A stretch of DNA of 64,000 bases from Candidatus Sumerlaea chitinivorans (GCA_003290465.1 CP030759.1:248001-312000); one strand, 5' to 3'; counted from the stretch's first letter, positions 52,650-62,982 are shown. Numbers and translations: made by a program. The notes: a model not told the origin generated them from the letters alone.

Positions 52650-55016
52650 ATGTTAGCTCGCACAATAAACATCGTTTGGCGTGGGACATCCGGGATCACC
52701 CTGCGGCTGCGCACACCAGTCTTGGCAGCGCTTGCTACGACGTTGCTGTGGGCATCCGTCAGCTACGGCGTTGAAACGAAGGTTCTGCGCGACGAAACCT
52801 TCGCCGATTTCAATCAGGGTGAATCCACTGGAACCGAGATTCTCTCCACGGGGAAACTTCGAATCGGCCCGCTGCCCAAACGCCTCATGCGGAGTGATGA
52901 CGCGATTGCGTGGAAAGTGGCGCTTGATCGCTACGATGCGAACATGTTTGTGGCGACAGGGCACGACGGCAAGGTCTGGCGTGTCGAACCAAATGGAAAG
53001 ACCGAGCTGTGGGCAGATCTGGAGGAGGTGGAGGTCACCGCAATCACCGTAGATCTAACCGGTGGTGTGTTGGTGGGCGCATCCCCGGGCGGGCGGATTT
53101 ACCGCATTGTCGAGGCCGGCAAGCCCCGCTTATTCTTCGAGACGAAAGAGCAGCACGTGTGGGACCTGATTTTCGACCGAAATGGCGTGCTCTACGTTGC
53201 AACGGGTCCCAATGGAAAGATTTTCCGAGTCCGCGGAGAGCAAAATGGTGAGCTCTACTACGACTCCGAAGCGACGAATGTGATGGGGCTTGGATTTGAC
53301 AGCGAAGGTAGCCTCCTTGCGGCCACGCAGGGCAAAGCCATGGTGTTGCGTATTTCGAAGCCCAACGCGGCTTATGTTTTGTACTCAGCTACTGAAGATG
53401 AGTGCCGGTCGCTTACCGTAGACAACAATGGGAACATTTACGTGGCAGTGAACAGTGCGCGACTGTCGTCGTTGTTTGATCGTCTTGGCGCTGACAAAAC
53501 CGCCCAGAGTCAGACGCAGAATACCTCGAGTGCCTCAGCTACAACCCGGCCAGCCGGTGGAGAGGTTCGGGAGATTGTGGCGGGCATGACGAGCGCTCTT
53601 GCTTCACTGAGCGGGCAAAGCTTTGTCGTACAGATTCAACCCTCTGGCTTTGTGATGAATTTCTGGAACGCGGTGGAAAGTCCCATTCATTCGATACTTG
53701 CTGCACCTGATGGCAATGGCGTCTTTGTGGCCGCCGGAAAAAAGGGGAAAATTTACCGTCTGTTCACTGACTCGAATTACTCGCTCGTTGCTGACGTGGA
53801 AGAGCAGTCCGTGCTTTCGTTCACCTCGCATAACGGGCGTGTGTTTTTCACAACTGCGAACCGCGCTGCCTTGTACGAACTCAGTGATGCCTCAACGAGC
53901 GAGAGCCTCTTTGCATCCCGCCCACTGAATGGCAACTCCACCGTGGCTTGGGGTAACTTGATGATTAACGCTAACGTCCCCGAGGGCACCTCGTTCAGTG
54001 TGGATACGCGCACTGGCAATACCGCCGATCCTTTCGATGCAACGTGGAGCGAGTGGGCAGAGGCGACGCGTTTGGATGACCAACTCTTTCGCCCTAAGAA
54101 AGCGGTCGCCCAATATCTGCAGTATCGTTTACGGCTTCGGACAGCGAAGAAATCGGCCTCGCCTCAGATCGACAGTGTGCAGGTCTTCTATGTTCAGCGT
54201 AATGCTCCCCCGATCCTACGCGATATTCGCGTGGAAAAAGTGGGGGGCGAGAGTGCACCATTGCCCGCGGCGACCCCCACGCCTGCCGCTTCACCTCGAA
54301 CGGGGGAAGCCCCAGCCCAACCAAGTCGGCAGGACAGTGGAGATGCAGCAAAATCCTCGGCGGGTGCTGCTCTGTGGGCGATGATCGCAGGACGCGACAG
54401 TTCGGCTATGGGCGGGGCTCCCAGCGCTGCAAGAGTTGGGGCGGAGCAAAACTCCGCGCGTTTCAACGTGACATGGGACGCCACCGACCCCAATGGCGAT
54501 CGCTTGATTTATCGGATCGCGCTGAAGGCAGAGGACGAAACGGAGTGGCGCTGGATCGAGAAAGAGCTTTCTGCCAATCGCATTACGATTGGAACCGAGA
54601 ACTTGGCCGATGGACTCTACCGAGTCCAAGTCGAGGCGACCGACCGTCTGCAGAACCCCGATGACCAACTTGCCACAGCGACTTTGGTCAGCAATGTGTT
54701 CGTCGTGGATAATTCTCCGCCAACCATCCGGGTCACGTCGGTAAAGCAGGTTGCGCCAAACAAGTGGGAGCTCGCCGCAAGTGCCTCGGATAGCCTGTCC
54801 ATGATTTCAGCCGCTGCGTTCAATGTCGATACAGCGAAGGAATGGCGTGCTCTGAGTCCCACGGATGGGATTTTTGACGACAAGACCGAAGAGTTTCGCT
54901 TTGTGGTCGAGCCCGACGAGCAGACGAAAGAGCATGTTGTACGCCTGCGAGTCACAGACCGCGAAGGCAACACAAAGGTGGAGAAAACGATTCTGCGGCC
55001 GAACGGCTCTCGATAG
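52650..55016 (+). CDS. Secreted beta-propeller plus Ig-like protein, 788 aa
   Basis: A 788-residue protein with a long signal peptide (RTPVLAALATTLLWASVSYG). ATG 52650 has GAAGGA 6-8 bases upstream; the frame is open to 52590 without such a signal. Residues about 50-430 hold repeated propeller blades (MFVATGHDGKVWRVEPNGK, GVLVGASPGGRIYRI, VLYVATGPNGKIFRV, GVFVAAGKKGKIYRLF). Then a sugar-binding-like strand region, a Pro/Ala linker, and an Ig/fibronectin-like end (FNVTWDATDPNGDRLIYRI, LYRVQVEATDRLQN). Probable surface or periplasmic binding scaffold. Convergent with the 992-residue protein. Confidence 0.72.
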   Translation: MLARTINIVWRGTSGITLRLRTPVLAALATTLLWASVSYGVETKVLRDETFADFNQGESTGTEILSTGKLRIGPLPKRLMRSDDAIAWKVALDRYDANMFVATGHDGKVWRVEPNGKTELWADLEEVEVTAITVDLTGGVLVGASPGGRIYRIVEAGKPRLFFETKEQHVWDLIFDRNGVLYVATGPNGKIFRVRGEQNGELYYDSEATNVMGLGFDSEGSLLAATQGKAMVLRISKPNAAYVLYSATEDECRSLTVDNNGNIYVAVNSARLSSLFDRLGADKTAQSQTQNTSSASATTRPAGGEVREIVAGMTSALASLSGQSFVVQIQPSGFVMNFWNAVESPIHSILAAPDGNGVFVAAGKKGKIYRLFTDSNYSLVADVEEQSVLSFTSHNGRVFFTTANRAALYELSDASTSESLFASRPLNGNSTVAWGNLMINANVPEGTSFSVDTRTGNTADPFDATWSEWAEATRLDDQLFRPKKAVAQYLQYRLRLRTAKKSASPQIDSVQVFYVQRNAPPILRDIRVEKVGGESAPLPAATPTPAASPRTGEAPAQPSRQDSGDAAKSSAGAALWAMIAGRDSSAMGGAPSAARVGAEQNSARFNVTWDATDPNGDRLIYRIALKAEDETEWRWIEKELSANRITIGTENLADGLYRVQVEATDRLQNPDDQLATATLVSNVFVVDNSPPTIRVTSVKQVAPNKWELAASASDSLSMISAAAFNVDTAKEWRALSPTDGIFDDKTEEFRFVVEPDEQTKEHVVRLRVTDREGNTKVEKTILRPNGSR

Positions 55017-55230
55017 TCGTGGTTGAGCGGCCTGCCCCTCTTCTCTCCACGCCATCCCGTCAGGGTGCGATGGTGATGTGCCCGATGGCACTTGGGGCAT
55101 TTGCCGCCGCAAGCGCTCAAAAAGGCAAAGGTAGCCCCAGTTCCCAGCTGTTTGCTCACGCAAGAAAGTTCGCCGTGGTGCCAAGAAGTAGCTATTTGTG
55201 GAGCGTTCAGCGCAACGTCTGCAGGGATGA

Positions 55231-58209
55231 CTACTCCGCTGCCTCGACCGTCCCATCAGGATTGACACGCACCTCGCCAAGCGCTGCATCACCGATGGAG
55301 ACGCTATAAAGGCCGGGTGGCAGTTCCGCTTCCAGTACATTCCCATGCCACTCTGGACGAATGAGTTGCCCAGTGTCGCGGTTGAGCATTTGGACTGGTT
55401 GCCCAGGAAGAACCGCGAATTGCGGAGGCAGTGTGAAGCTGACGCGTGGCGGCGGCGTCACATCAATTTCAACCTGGGCGGACAGCTCCTCGCTCGTGAC
55501 CCTCACACTCTTCTGTCCCGACCGTTGTTGTCCTTGGTCCTGAACTGTGACGCGAATCAGATAGAGGTCGGGGGGCAAATCCTCAAAGGCGAAGGAGCCA
55601 TCGGATGAACTCACGGTTTTGCGTGGCGTGAAGTCAGGATCCGTCTGCGATACAAGTTCAACGATGACGCTTTCTACTGGTGCCTTGTCTTTCAACACTC
55701 TTCCCTGAATGCTCCCCAGCCGCAAAGGTCTCAGTTTGATTTCTGTGACTCGCCTTGAATCCACGCGTACATTCTCAGCGCTTGCGTTGTAACTTTCGCT
55801 CGTAACAAGGACGAGATAGTCCCCGGGCGGCAGCGCTGGAAACGAGAAGGTGCCATTTTGTGCCGTCGTGGAGAACTCGGTGGTGCACTTGCCGTCCGGC
55901 AAGACCATGTTCGTCGCAACAACTTCTGCAACAACTTCTTCGCCACCTTCCAAGGTTCCCCTAAGACTGCCGGTGGCACCGGGCACGATGCGGATCGGCA
56001 TGGGTGGCGGATTGGTCGGGTCCCACGCAATGGGCTCCGAGACCCCCACCGAGTGAGCGGCATCAATTGCCACCAGCCGATAAGTCCCTTCGGGTGGGCC
56101 CGGGATTGCTTCTTCTTGGCCACCAATTGCAGTAATTTCGCTGATCGGTAAGCCCTGCAATTGTTTGGCATGTGTCCCGCTTCCCCATGGCTGGATGCGC
56201 ATGAGGTAGACTTTCCATTGGGTTGTCGGATCAGCTTCGACCTTCAACCGCAAGGAAGCGCGCGATTTGAGAACAATCTCGAGGTGATCGCATGGAAGGG
56301 GAACATCGCGTTTTTCCCATGGCGCAAAACCAGAATGGTCCACGCGGACGAGCTCGATAGTGTCGCCCTCAACCTCTGGGACGAGGAATTTCCCATCGGG
56401 AGAGCACTCCACTTTCGAAGCACGAGTGGAACCGTCCGGCATTCGGACGTAGTATAGCACGGTAGCGCCTCCCACGGGCTGGTTGTTCTCGTCACGTACG
56501 GAGCCCGCAAACAGTTTGCCTGCCTCGAGCTCGATGACAACCTCGCGGTGTTCGCCGGGCCGGAGAACAAGAGCGGACGTTTTCCGAATTGGCGAGCCGA
56601 CTTTTGTTGCTTCGAGGAGCATTTCCCCAGAGGGCAAACACGGGAAACGAAATGAGCCATCCTGCTTGCAGTCGACCTCGCCAATCCAGCCGACACCGTT
56701 CCCGTGCTCGTCCTGAGCAGCGAAAACACGAGCCAAAAGACGTGGGCCCGTGGTGCTTTCGGCGCTTTCGGAAGAACTCTTGCTCCGAACGACTCCACGC
56801 ACGCTTGCCGCATTGTGGAGCGTCAAAGTCACTGCAGTGTCCTTGGACTTCGGAGCTAAGCTTACTTTCAGGAGGGGGGAAGACCATTCAAAGCTGTCGG
56901 AGACATACAGCCAGCCCTCACTGGTTTCGCGCAGCCGCAATCGGGCTGGCGAGGTGGTGACTCCTTGGTTGATGAGCTTGCCATCTTTAGGGGCAAAATA
57001 CATTGTGAGTGAGCGCGTGGTAAATTCGAGGCCTTGAATGTTCACGTGAAGGCGTGCGAGACGGCGCACCCAGACGGTTTGTCCCACCAAATTACGGAAT
57101 CCGTCTGCATCCTCGTTGCGGCTGAGGGCGCCCGGGGGCGGAGCCGCAACAGTGAAGCCGCTTTCTTCTTCAATCTCAATCCACGGCTTGCCAGTCTGCC
57201 AGAGTGGGCCAATTCGGAAGTGGCCGTGGGCGTCACTCGTGGTGCGGAGATCTTCAATTCGCAGGCAAACCCCTCCCACCGGTGTGCTTGTTTCCGCATC
57301 GAAAGTCGTTCCTTCAAAGAAGTAACCGTCTGAGACTTCCACCGTCACGTTCCGGCCTGCATCACGCGGAAACTCCAGCGTGAGGACCCGTGAGATTCGT
57401 GGCGAAGGCACAATGGCTTCGAGACTAAAGTTTCCTGCCGGCATTCCATCAACTTGGAAGTGCCCGTGCTCATCTGCCTTGACGATGAGATCGAATCCGT
57501 TTCCGTTGAAACGCAGAAGTTGACCTGCAAAGGTCTGGGGATCCTGAGACCGCGAACGCACCATACCACCGATTGCATAGCCACCCTTCCGTAGCTGCAC
57601 GCGCACGTCGGTCTGCCCGGCTTGAACCATGACATTCTGAATCTCATAGCCGAGTTTTCGCACAAGGAACTGGTAGGGTTGCTTGGGCATCAACCCATCA
57701 AATTCGAATCTCCCGTCGGACCCCGTCACGGTCCACTGCGGTACATGTCGCCGTGCAATCGCCGGTTCCATGTCGATGGATCCTACGATCGGCCCAACCT
57801 CCGCTCCAGAGACCGGCTGCCCCGCTTCATCTACGACGACGCCATCTACGCGCTCTCCACGTTCGAGGGCAAGACCCACCGTTTGCCCTTTTGCCAAAAT
57901 TTCGGGAGACAATGCGAATTTGGTACGTCGATATCCGTTTGCCCAAGCGATGATGAGGGTCGGCGTTGTCTCAGAAATGCTAAAGGAGAAACGGCCTTGA
58001 TCGTCAGTAGCCGTTTCCTCCGCCGGCTTCCAAAACTCCGGAAAAAATATTTCGGAAAATTGCGTGAGAATTTGAACCTTCGCGCTGGGAAGGTGGCGTC
58101 GGTTTACGTCTGTTACAATGCCGGTAAGTTGTGCGCCAACAGCAACTTGCAAACACGCCAACGAGAAAACGCACAAAACGAAAATTTGTTGTTGATTTTT
58201 CAAAAACAT
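55231..58209 (-). CDS. Secreted carboxypeptidase-regulatory-like repeat protein, 992 aa
   Basis: A 992-residue protein with a signal peptide (FVLCVFSLACLQVAVGAQ). Repeated carboxypeptidase-regulatory-like (CarboxypepD_reg/SdrD-like) beta domains run throughout: LTGIVTDVNRRHLPSAKVQI, DGVVVDEAGQPVSGAEV, GSVRDENNQPVGGATVLYYV, GSLRGTLEGGEEVVAEVV, and GSIQGRVLKDKAPVESVIV, each with a GxF-type strand (DGRFEFDGLMP, DGSFRFPCLP). No catalytic domain. Such proteins act as extracellular or periplasmic scaffolds. Divergent from the PD40-like protein at 58.3 kb. Confidence 0.78.
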   Translation of the reverse strand: MFLKNQQQIFVLCVFSLACLQVAVGAQLTGIVTDVNRRHLPSAKVQILTQFSEIFFPEFWKPAEETATDDQGRFSFSISETTPTLIIAWANGYRRTKFALSPEILAKGQTVGLALERGERVDGVVVDEAGQPVSGAEVGPIVGSIDMEPAIARRHVPQWTVTGSDGRFEFDGLMPKQPYQFLVRKLGYEIQNVMVQAGQTDVRVQLRKGGYAIGGMVRSRSQDPQTFAGQLLRFNGNGFDLIVKADEHGHFQVDGMPAGNFSLEAIVPSPRISRVLTLEFPRDAGRNVTVEVSDGYFFEGTTFDAETSTPVGGVCLRIEDLRTTSDAHGHFRIGPLWQTGKPWIEIEEESGFTVAAPPPGALSRNEDADGFRNLVGQTVWVRRLARLHVNIQGLEFTTRSLTMYFAPKDGKLINQGVTTSPARLRLRETSEGWLYVSDSFEWSSPLLKVSLAPKSKDTAVTLTLHNAASVRGVVRSKSSSESAESTTGPRLLARVFAAQDEHGNGVGWIGEVDCKQDGSFRFPCLPSGEMLLEATKVGSPIRKTSALVLRPGEHREVVIELEAGKLFAGSVRDENNQPVGGATVLYYVRMPDGSTRASKVECSPDGKFLVPEVEGDTIELVRVDHSGFAPWEKRDVPLPCDHLEIVLKSRASLRLKVEADPTTQWKVYLMRIQPWGSGTHAKQLQGLPISEITAIGGQEEAIPGPPEGTYRLVAIDAAHSVGVSEPIAWDPTNPPPMPIRIVPGATGSLRGTLEGGEEVVAEVVATNMVLPDGKCTTEFSTTAQNGTFSFPALPPGDYLVLVTSESYNASAENVRVDSRRVTEIKLRPLRLGSIQGRVLKDKAPVESVIVELVSQTDPDFTPRKTVSSSDGSFAFEDLPPDLYLIRVTVQDQGQQRSGQKSVRVTSEELSAQVEIDVTPPPRVSFTLPPQFAVLPGQPVQMLNRDTGQLIRPEWHGNVLEAELPPGLYSVSIGDAALGEVRVNPDGTVEAAE

Positions 58210-58262
58210 TTTGGTTGCCTATAGGGTCAGACTTTTACGCGCTGGAACCCAAAACGCGGCCC

Positions 58263-59288
58263 ATGAGTGATTCAGCAAATATTCGCAACACGAATTCTAA
58301 TGCAAGGTTCATTTTCGTGGGTGTTGCAAGTCTGTTACTGGGGGGCGTGCTGTGGTGGCGTTTTGCTGAACCGAAAAGGGTCGAGGAGCCTTCATCCGGC
58401 AAGTCCTCCTCTCAGGCCCTTTCAAAGAGCGCGAACTCCACGACAGCCTCCGTGGCTCGACTAGAGAACGTCTTCTTTCTACCGGAGGCTGATCAAAGCT
58501 ATGCCTCCCAGCCTCGTGTCTCATCTCGCAAGCAACCAGTGGTGAATGGTACGCGGCGGTTGGGTCCCCCGCGTGCTGTCACGTCAAAAGCCGAGGGAGA
58601 ATTCATAGCACCTCGTTGGTCTCCCGATGGCCTGGAGCTTTTGTTCTCGCGGCCGGGCTATGCGGGGCTCTTCGTGAAAGGGGCCGACGGGGGGAAGCTG
58701 ATTCAGGTCACGGATAAAGAAGGCGTAGGGTTCAAGACCAAATGGAATCCTGACGGCAGCATCACTGCGCTGTCCAACACCGGTGAAAAACAGACGTTCT
58801 TGCCCGATGGCACCCCCGCCGAGGGCCCCTCTCCGTACGATGACGATTCGTATGTGGGGGCTTTCACCAAAGATGACAAAGTCTATTACCGCGCGGCACC
58901 AGGAGAACCGGCTCGGGTGGTGAGCGAAGGTGATGATCGCTTTTATGGCGGGGTGGTGAGCCCGGATGGTCGTTACATTGTTTATAATGGCCTCTACTCG
59001 GGGCTGTACATTAAGCCGCTCGATGGGAGTGGTCCCACCGTGTACCTTGGCGAAGGCTACTCTCCCTCGTGGCTACCCGACAGTTCTGGGATTGTCTACA
59101 ACATCTCCGTGGACGATGGCCATCAGATCCTCGCAAGCGATCTCTATCTTGCGACGGTGGACGGGACGAACATTTCGAATCTCACTCAGACCCCCGACAC
59201 GATCGAACTGAATCCATCGGTAAGCCCAGATGGGTCCGCGGTTGCGTACGAGTCTGACGGCGTGATTTACGTCGCACCACTTTATTAG
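58263..59288 (+). CDS. Membrane-anchored TolB/PD40-like beta-propeller protein
   Basis: A 341-residue protein with one N-terminal membrane helix (FIFVGVASLLLGGVLWW) and a periplasmic beta-propeller. Blades: APRWSPDGLELLFSRPG, FKTKWNPDGSITALSNT, GGVVSPDGRYIVYNG, PSWLPDSSGIVYNISVD and PSVSPDGSAVAYES, all WD40-like (PD40) as in TolB. The longer frame to 58131 would overlap the divergent gene at its start, so ATG 58263 is used; the SD is weak. It sits next to the amidase at 59.4 kb. Confidence 0.75.
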   Translation: MSDSANIRNTNSNARFIFVGVASLLLGGVLWWRFAEPKRVEEPSSGKSSSQALSKSANSTTASVARLENVFFLPEADQSYASQPRVSSRKQPVVNGTRRLGPPRAVTSKAEGEFIAPRWSPDGLELLFSRPGYAGLFVKGADGGKLIQVTDKEGVGFKTKWNPDGSITALSNTGEKQTFLPDGTPAEGPSPYDDDSYVGAFTKDDKVYYRAAPGEPARVVSEGDDRFYGGVVSPDGRYIVYNGLYSGLYIKPLDGSGPTVYLGEGYSPSWLPDSSGIVYNISVDDGHQILASDLYLATVDGTNISNLTQTPDTIELNPSVSPDGSAVAYESDGVIYVAPLY

Positions 59289-59308
59289 AAAGGAGGTTGA
59301 GAACGAAA

Positions 59309-59422
59309 GTGCCTTTCCGACGAGCAGTGAGCTCTGTGGGGAGAGGAAAGGCGGCGCGTGCAGCCTGCCTGAGTGGCTGTAACCATTTTACACCGCAAAC
59401 ACCTCAATTCAAGGAGGGGTAA
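59309..59422 (+). CDS. Possible 37-aa leader ORF before the amidase
   Basis: GTG start 12 bases after AAAGGAGG, ending TAA two bases before the amidase ATG, so translation could be coupled. The product (PFRRAVSSVGRGKAARAACL...) has no known domain. The same DNA contains a GCCTTTCC/GGAAAGGC hairpin (59311-59352). It may equally be just a 5' UTR. Confidence 0.25.
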   Translation: MPFRRAVSSVGRGKAARAACLSGCNHFTPQTPQFKEG

Positions 59423-59424
59423 AG

Positions 59425-60459
59425 ATGAGGCTTTACACTACACTTGCCGTCCTTGTGGCGGCGACGTCCCTTTCGTGGGCACAGACCGCGAAAGTGTGCA
59501 TCGACCCGGGTCATGGTGGTTCCGACTCGGGTGCCGTTGGGAATGGGCAACAAGAGAAAACAAACGTCCTGAACACCGGCCTGAAGTTTAAAGCTTGGTT
59601 GGACAAGGACACGCAAGATCCCAACGGCGGCGGATCGTGGAACGTGATCATGACCCGTTCTACAGATGTGTATGTCTCGCTCCAAGGCCGTTGCGACATT
59701 GCGAACAACAATGGCGCGAACCGCTTCATGAGCATCCACAACAATGCTGCGTCCGATACCTCAGCGAATGGTACGGAGACGTTCTCGTATTCGTCCACCG
59801 GCACCGCGGCGGATCTCCGGAACAAGATTCAAGACCGGATGATTCAGGCGTGGAACCGTACGAATCGCGGCGTGAAGACAGCAAGCTTCTACGTGCTGGT
59901 TTATACGAACATGCCGGCCACCCTCAGCGAGCTTGCTTTTATCACCAACGCGGGAGACGCTGTGTACACGGGTAGCTCCTCGTGGCAGGATGTAGCTGGC
60001 AAGGCCCACATGTTCGCCCTTCAGAACCACTATGGCTTGACCGCATACACTCCGGTAACGGCCCAAAACTACATCGTCGACAACGGTACGTCGGGGTTCA
60101 GCGCGTCAAGCAACTGGTGGACGAGCACGTCAACCGCGGGCTATTATGGGACGAACTATCATGTCCGTGGGACTGCGGCAGTGAGCGATCCAGCGCAGTG
60201 GACTGCCAACCTCGCGGCGTCCGGCAACTACCAGATCTACGCATGGTGGACGGCCGGCACGAACCGTGCGCCAAGTGCCCCGTACATTCTGCCTAACGGC
60301 ACAACGGTGAACGTGAACCAGCAGGCGAACGGCGGCCAGTGGAATCTGCTTGGCACGGTCAACCTGTCTGCAGGCAATCAGACCACGAAGCTGTCCTGCT
60401 GGACCACGAGCGGCTACTACGTGATTGCCGACGCGATCAAGTACTACGGGCCACAGTGA
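59425..60459 (+). CDS. Secreted N-acetylmuramoyl-L-alanine amidase with C-terminal golvesin-like domain
   Basis: A 344-residue exported protein (signal peptide TTLAVLVAATSLSWAQ). The Amidase_3 zinc enzyme is complete: VCIDPGHGGSDSGAVGNG (first His), EKTNVLN (zinc Glu), FMSIHNNAASDTSANGTETF (second His), and LSELAFITNAGDA with the catalytic Glu. From about residue 215 follows a golvesin/XlyA-like beta domain (YIVDNGTSGFSASSNWWTS, YQIYAWWTAGTNRAPSAPY, VNVNQQANGGQW, VIADAIKYYG). SD GGAGGGG lies before the ATG. A strong terminator follows, so it is probably its own unit. It cuts murein amide bonds, likely in the periplasm. Confidence 0.9.
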   Translation: MRLYTTLAVLVAATSLSWAQTAKVCIDPGHGGSDSGAVGNGQQEKTNVLNTGLKFKAWLDKDTQDPNGGGSWNVIMTRSTDVYVSLQGRCDIANNNGANRFMSIHNNAASDTSANGTETFSYSSTGTAADLRNKIQDRMIQAWNRTNRGVKTASFYVLVYTNMPATLSELAFITNAGDAVYTGSSSWQDVAGKAHMFALQNHYGLTAYTPVTAQNYIVDNGTSGFSASSNWWTSTSTAGYYGTNYHVRGTAAVSDPAQWTANLAASGNYQIYAWWTAGTNRAPSAPYILPNGTTVNVNQQANGGQWNLLGTVNLSAGNQTTKLSCWTTSGYYVIADAIKYYGPQ

Positions 60460-60480
60460 TTTCGTCTTGTATCCTTAAAG

Positions 60481-60517
60481 CGGGGGGAGAGTCCGAACTC
60501 TCTCCCCGTTTTCTTTT
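60481..60517 (+). terminator. Intrinsic terminator after the amidase gene
   Basis: CGGGGGGAGAGT and ACTCTCTCCCCG form a 12-bp stem (one G-U pair) with loop CCGA, followed by TTTTCTTTT. It begins 21 bases after the amidase stop codon. Confidence 0.92.
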
Positions 60518-60558
60518 GTCCGCCACGACAGATTCGTCATGAAGGAATACGCGCGTCT

Positions 60559-62982
60559 ATGAAGTCGACATTCCATTTGCTCGTTTTGATTGTTGGATTA
60601 TGCTCGGTGGCACCGACTTTTGCATCCGGGAACGAAGTGAGCACAGAAACCCTCCTGCGCGATGCGATCCGAGCGACCGCGCAGCGCAATTTGACAAGCG
60701 CGACCGCTTGCTACCAGCAGTTGTGCCAGCGGGAGCCTGAAACGGGTTATCCACTGTTCGCCCGTTACCTTTCACGAACGCGCCAGACGACGGCAGCGGA
60801 GTCTCTTCGGGCTGAGCTAACACGCTTGCCCCTCTCGTCACTTGGGAAAGCCCGCACCGCCGTCGCGCTCGGCGAAACCACTGCTGCGATCGAAATGCTT
60901 TCACGTGCACCTGAGAGTGATGACCTCTACGCCCGGACCATTCTCTTATATGCTCTGCTAAACGAACAGGGCGAACGTGTGGAAGCGCGCAGACAAATCC
61001 TTCGTGCGATTCAAGCCCCATCGCTCACACCGTATGAAAGGCGCGATCTGTTTCGAAAGCTCTTGGCTGATGTGGCTGCGGCAGATCTCGGCTCAGTGTT
61101 ACTTTCAGTATTTGCCGATTTTGTGCAGCATGGGGAGTTTGATACGCCCCAGCTTCGTGAGATGGCCACGGATGCGCTCAGTGCGTGCGATGGGCAACCC
61201 GGCTTTGCCGAGCTACGGACCACGCTTTCAGAAAATGCGACCACAAACCCACTGGCCGCTTGGCTCTCTGCGCTTGTCGCCCAACGCGCAGGCGACGTTG
61301 CCTTAGCACAGAGCTATCTGGAAAGGACATGGGCTGAAACCTCTGCGACGCGCACGGGGTCGCTCGTCGGGGAGGAACTTGCCAAGTTCTTAGTTGCTCA
61401 GCCTACCAAAGCGGAGACCATCTACCGACAGCTAATCACAATCGGACGGAATCCTGACCGGGTCCGACTCTTACTGGCGCAATTTCTTTTCAAACAGAAA
61501 CGCTACCGGGAGGTGTGTGCGCTACTTGAGAGCATTGACCGATCGAAGCTCGACGAAACTCAACGGCGGTTGCTTTCAAACATGCGGCTGACTGCAATGG
61601 CGACGTACGCGCCCGCGGCAGAGGTAGTCCGTGCTTTTGAGGAGGAAGCGGCCGGCAGGAATTGGGAGCAATTGCGCGAGTTGGCGGAAGCGCCGTTTCT
61701 GTTGCTTCCCGAAACCCCACAACATCTCGAATTTCGCAAGGCACTCCAGGCGCGTTTTCGCGAGACCACTGCGCCCGTCGAACTCTACGTGCTTATGCTG
61801 AGTACTGAACATCAGTTGCGCTCGCAGGAGGCAATGGTGGCTGCCCTACGTGCTTACGTGGAAGCTCGCCCCCATGAATACGCTGCCGTGGATGAATACG
61901 CGACCGCTGCAGGGATCCGAGCAATTCAATTGGTTTCCGGGCCTCATGAAACAACCCCGCCCCTCTCCCAGATTCAGGAAGCGGTAGACGAGGCTGCTCG
62001 AGCATTGTGGAAGGTCGTACAAAACCGTCCCTACGCTTTAGAACCCTATCAACGACTGATGAGCCTCTACAAGACTTGCCAGATGCCGGACAAAGCACGC
62101 GAGGTCCCACTGGCTTTGACAAAGCATACCTCCGCAACGGTCGAGGAAATCCATTTGGCAGCCTACTTATTAGCACAGGAAGGGTTCACCACCGATTCCA
62201 TCTCGCTGTACGAGGAAGCGATCCGTAAGGCCCCAGAAATTGGCCGTTACAAGATGAATCTTGCCTACGCATACCAAGCCCTCGGCCGAAACGAGGAAGC
62301 GATGGCAATCTACCGTCGCTTGTTTGTCGAAGGGAGTTTTGGGCGCCAGCATCACATTCACCAGCTCGTCGAGGATGCGTATGCGCTGGCCGAAAAAATG
62401 GGGACGTTAGAGGATCTGTTGAAATTCTGGAACGAGTTGCGCACAAAACCTGACATTCCGCAGCGCAATGAATTTCTTGAACACGTTGCTCGCCACCTCC
62501 TCTCGAAAAAACGCTATTCCGAAGCTCAGGCATTTGCGGAAACGTTAATTCGAGATTGTCCCGACGACCGAGACGCAGCGGAAATCTTGCTTGCGGAAAT
62601 CGCGCTTGCGCAGGGTGAGATCAGCCGCGCTCGAGGAATTTTTATGGAGCGAGCCTCGCGCGCGAAAAGCGAGCAAGACAGAATCCGAGTGCGTGCGGAC
62701 TATGCAGCGCTCTTAGCGAGTTATCAGCTTGTCGATCAAGCCGTCGAGGAGTGGTTATCCGTTGCCCGCGAGTATTCGGCTTCACCTGCAGCAGGCCGGT
62801 GTTATCTTTACGCTGCCCAAGCTTATTTGACCTCGGGCAAGCGCACACAGGCCCGGGAGCTTGTTGCTACCTATCTTAGCCGAAACTATGGCGATTTGGA
62901 CGGCGAGCGCTTGGCTCGAGAACTCATGGAAAAGGTCAATGCGCAGGAACTCGGCGGCGCCTCTCGACCCACGGGCAAATAG
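60559..62982 (+). CDS. Exported TPR-repeat protein, 807 aa
   Basis: An 807-residue helical protein with a signal peptide (LLVLIVGLCSVAPTFASG). TPR-like helix pairs run throughout, e.g. ATACYQQLCQREPETGYPLF, LLAQFLFKQKRYREVCALLE, SLYEEAIRKAPEIGRYKMNL, AYAYQALGRNEEAMAIYRRL and RCYLYAAQAYLTSGKRTQAR. TPR arrays hold protein complexes; in the envelope they serve outer-membrane assembly, gliding or polysaccharide export. No membrane anchor follows the signal peptide. SD GAAGGA lies upstream. Confidence 0.8.
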   Translation: MKSTFHLLVLIVGLCSVAPTFASGNEVSTETLLRDAIRATAQRNLTSATACYQQLCQREPETGYPLFARYLSRTRQTTAAESLRAELTRLPLSSLGKARTAVALGETTAAIEMLSRAPESDDLYARTILLYALLNEQGERVEARRQILRAIQAPSLTPYERRDLFRKLLADVAAADLGSVLLSVFADFVQHGEFDTPQLREMATDALSACDGQPGFAELRTTLSENATTNPLAAWLSALVAQRAGDVALAQSYLERTWAETSATRTGSLVGEELAKFLVAQPTKAETIYRQLITIGRNPDRVRLLLAQFLFKQKRYREVCALLESIDRSKLDETQRRLLSNMRLTAMATYAPAAEVVRAFEEEAAGRNWEQLRELAEAPFLLLPETPQHLEFRKALQARFRETTAPVELYVLMLSTEHQLRSQEAMVAALRAYVEARPHEYAAVDEYATAAGIRAIQLVSGPHETTPPLSQIQEAVDEAARALWKVVQNRPYALEPYQRLMSLYKTCQMPDKAREVPLALTKHTSATVEEIHLAAYLLAQEGFTTDSISLYEEAIRKAPEIGRYKMNLAYAYQALGRNEEAMAIYRRLFVEGSFGRQHHIHQLVEDAYALAEKMGTLEDLLKFWNELRTKPDIPQRNEFLEHVARHLLSKKRYSEAQAFAETLIRDCPDDRDAAEILLAEIALAQGEISRARGIFMERASRAKSEQDRIRVRADYAALLASYQLVDQAVEEWLSVAREYSASPAAGRCYLYAAQAYLTSGKRTQARELVATYLSRNYGDLDGERLARELMEKVNAQELGGASRPTGK

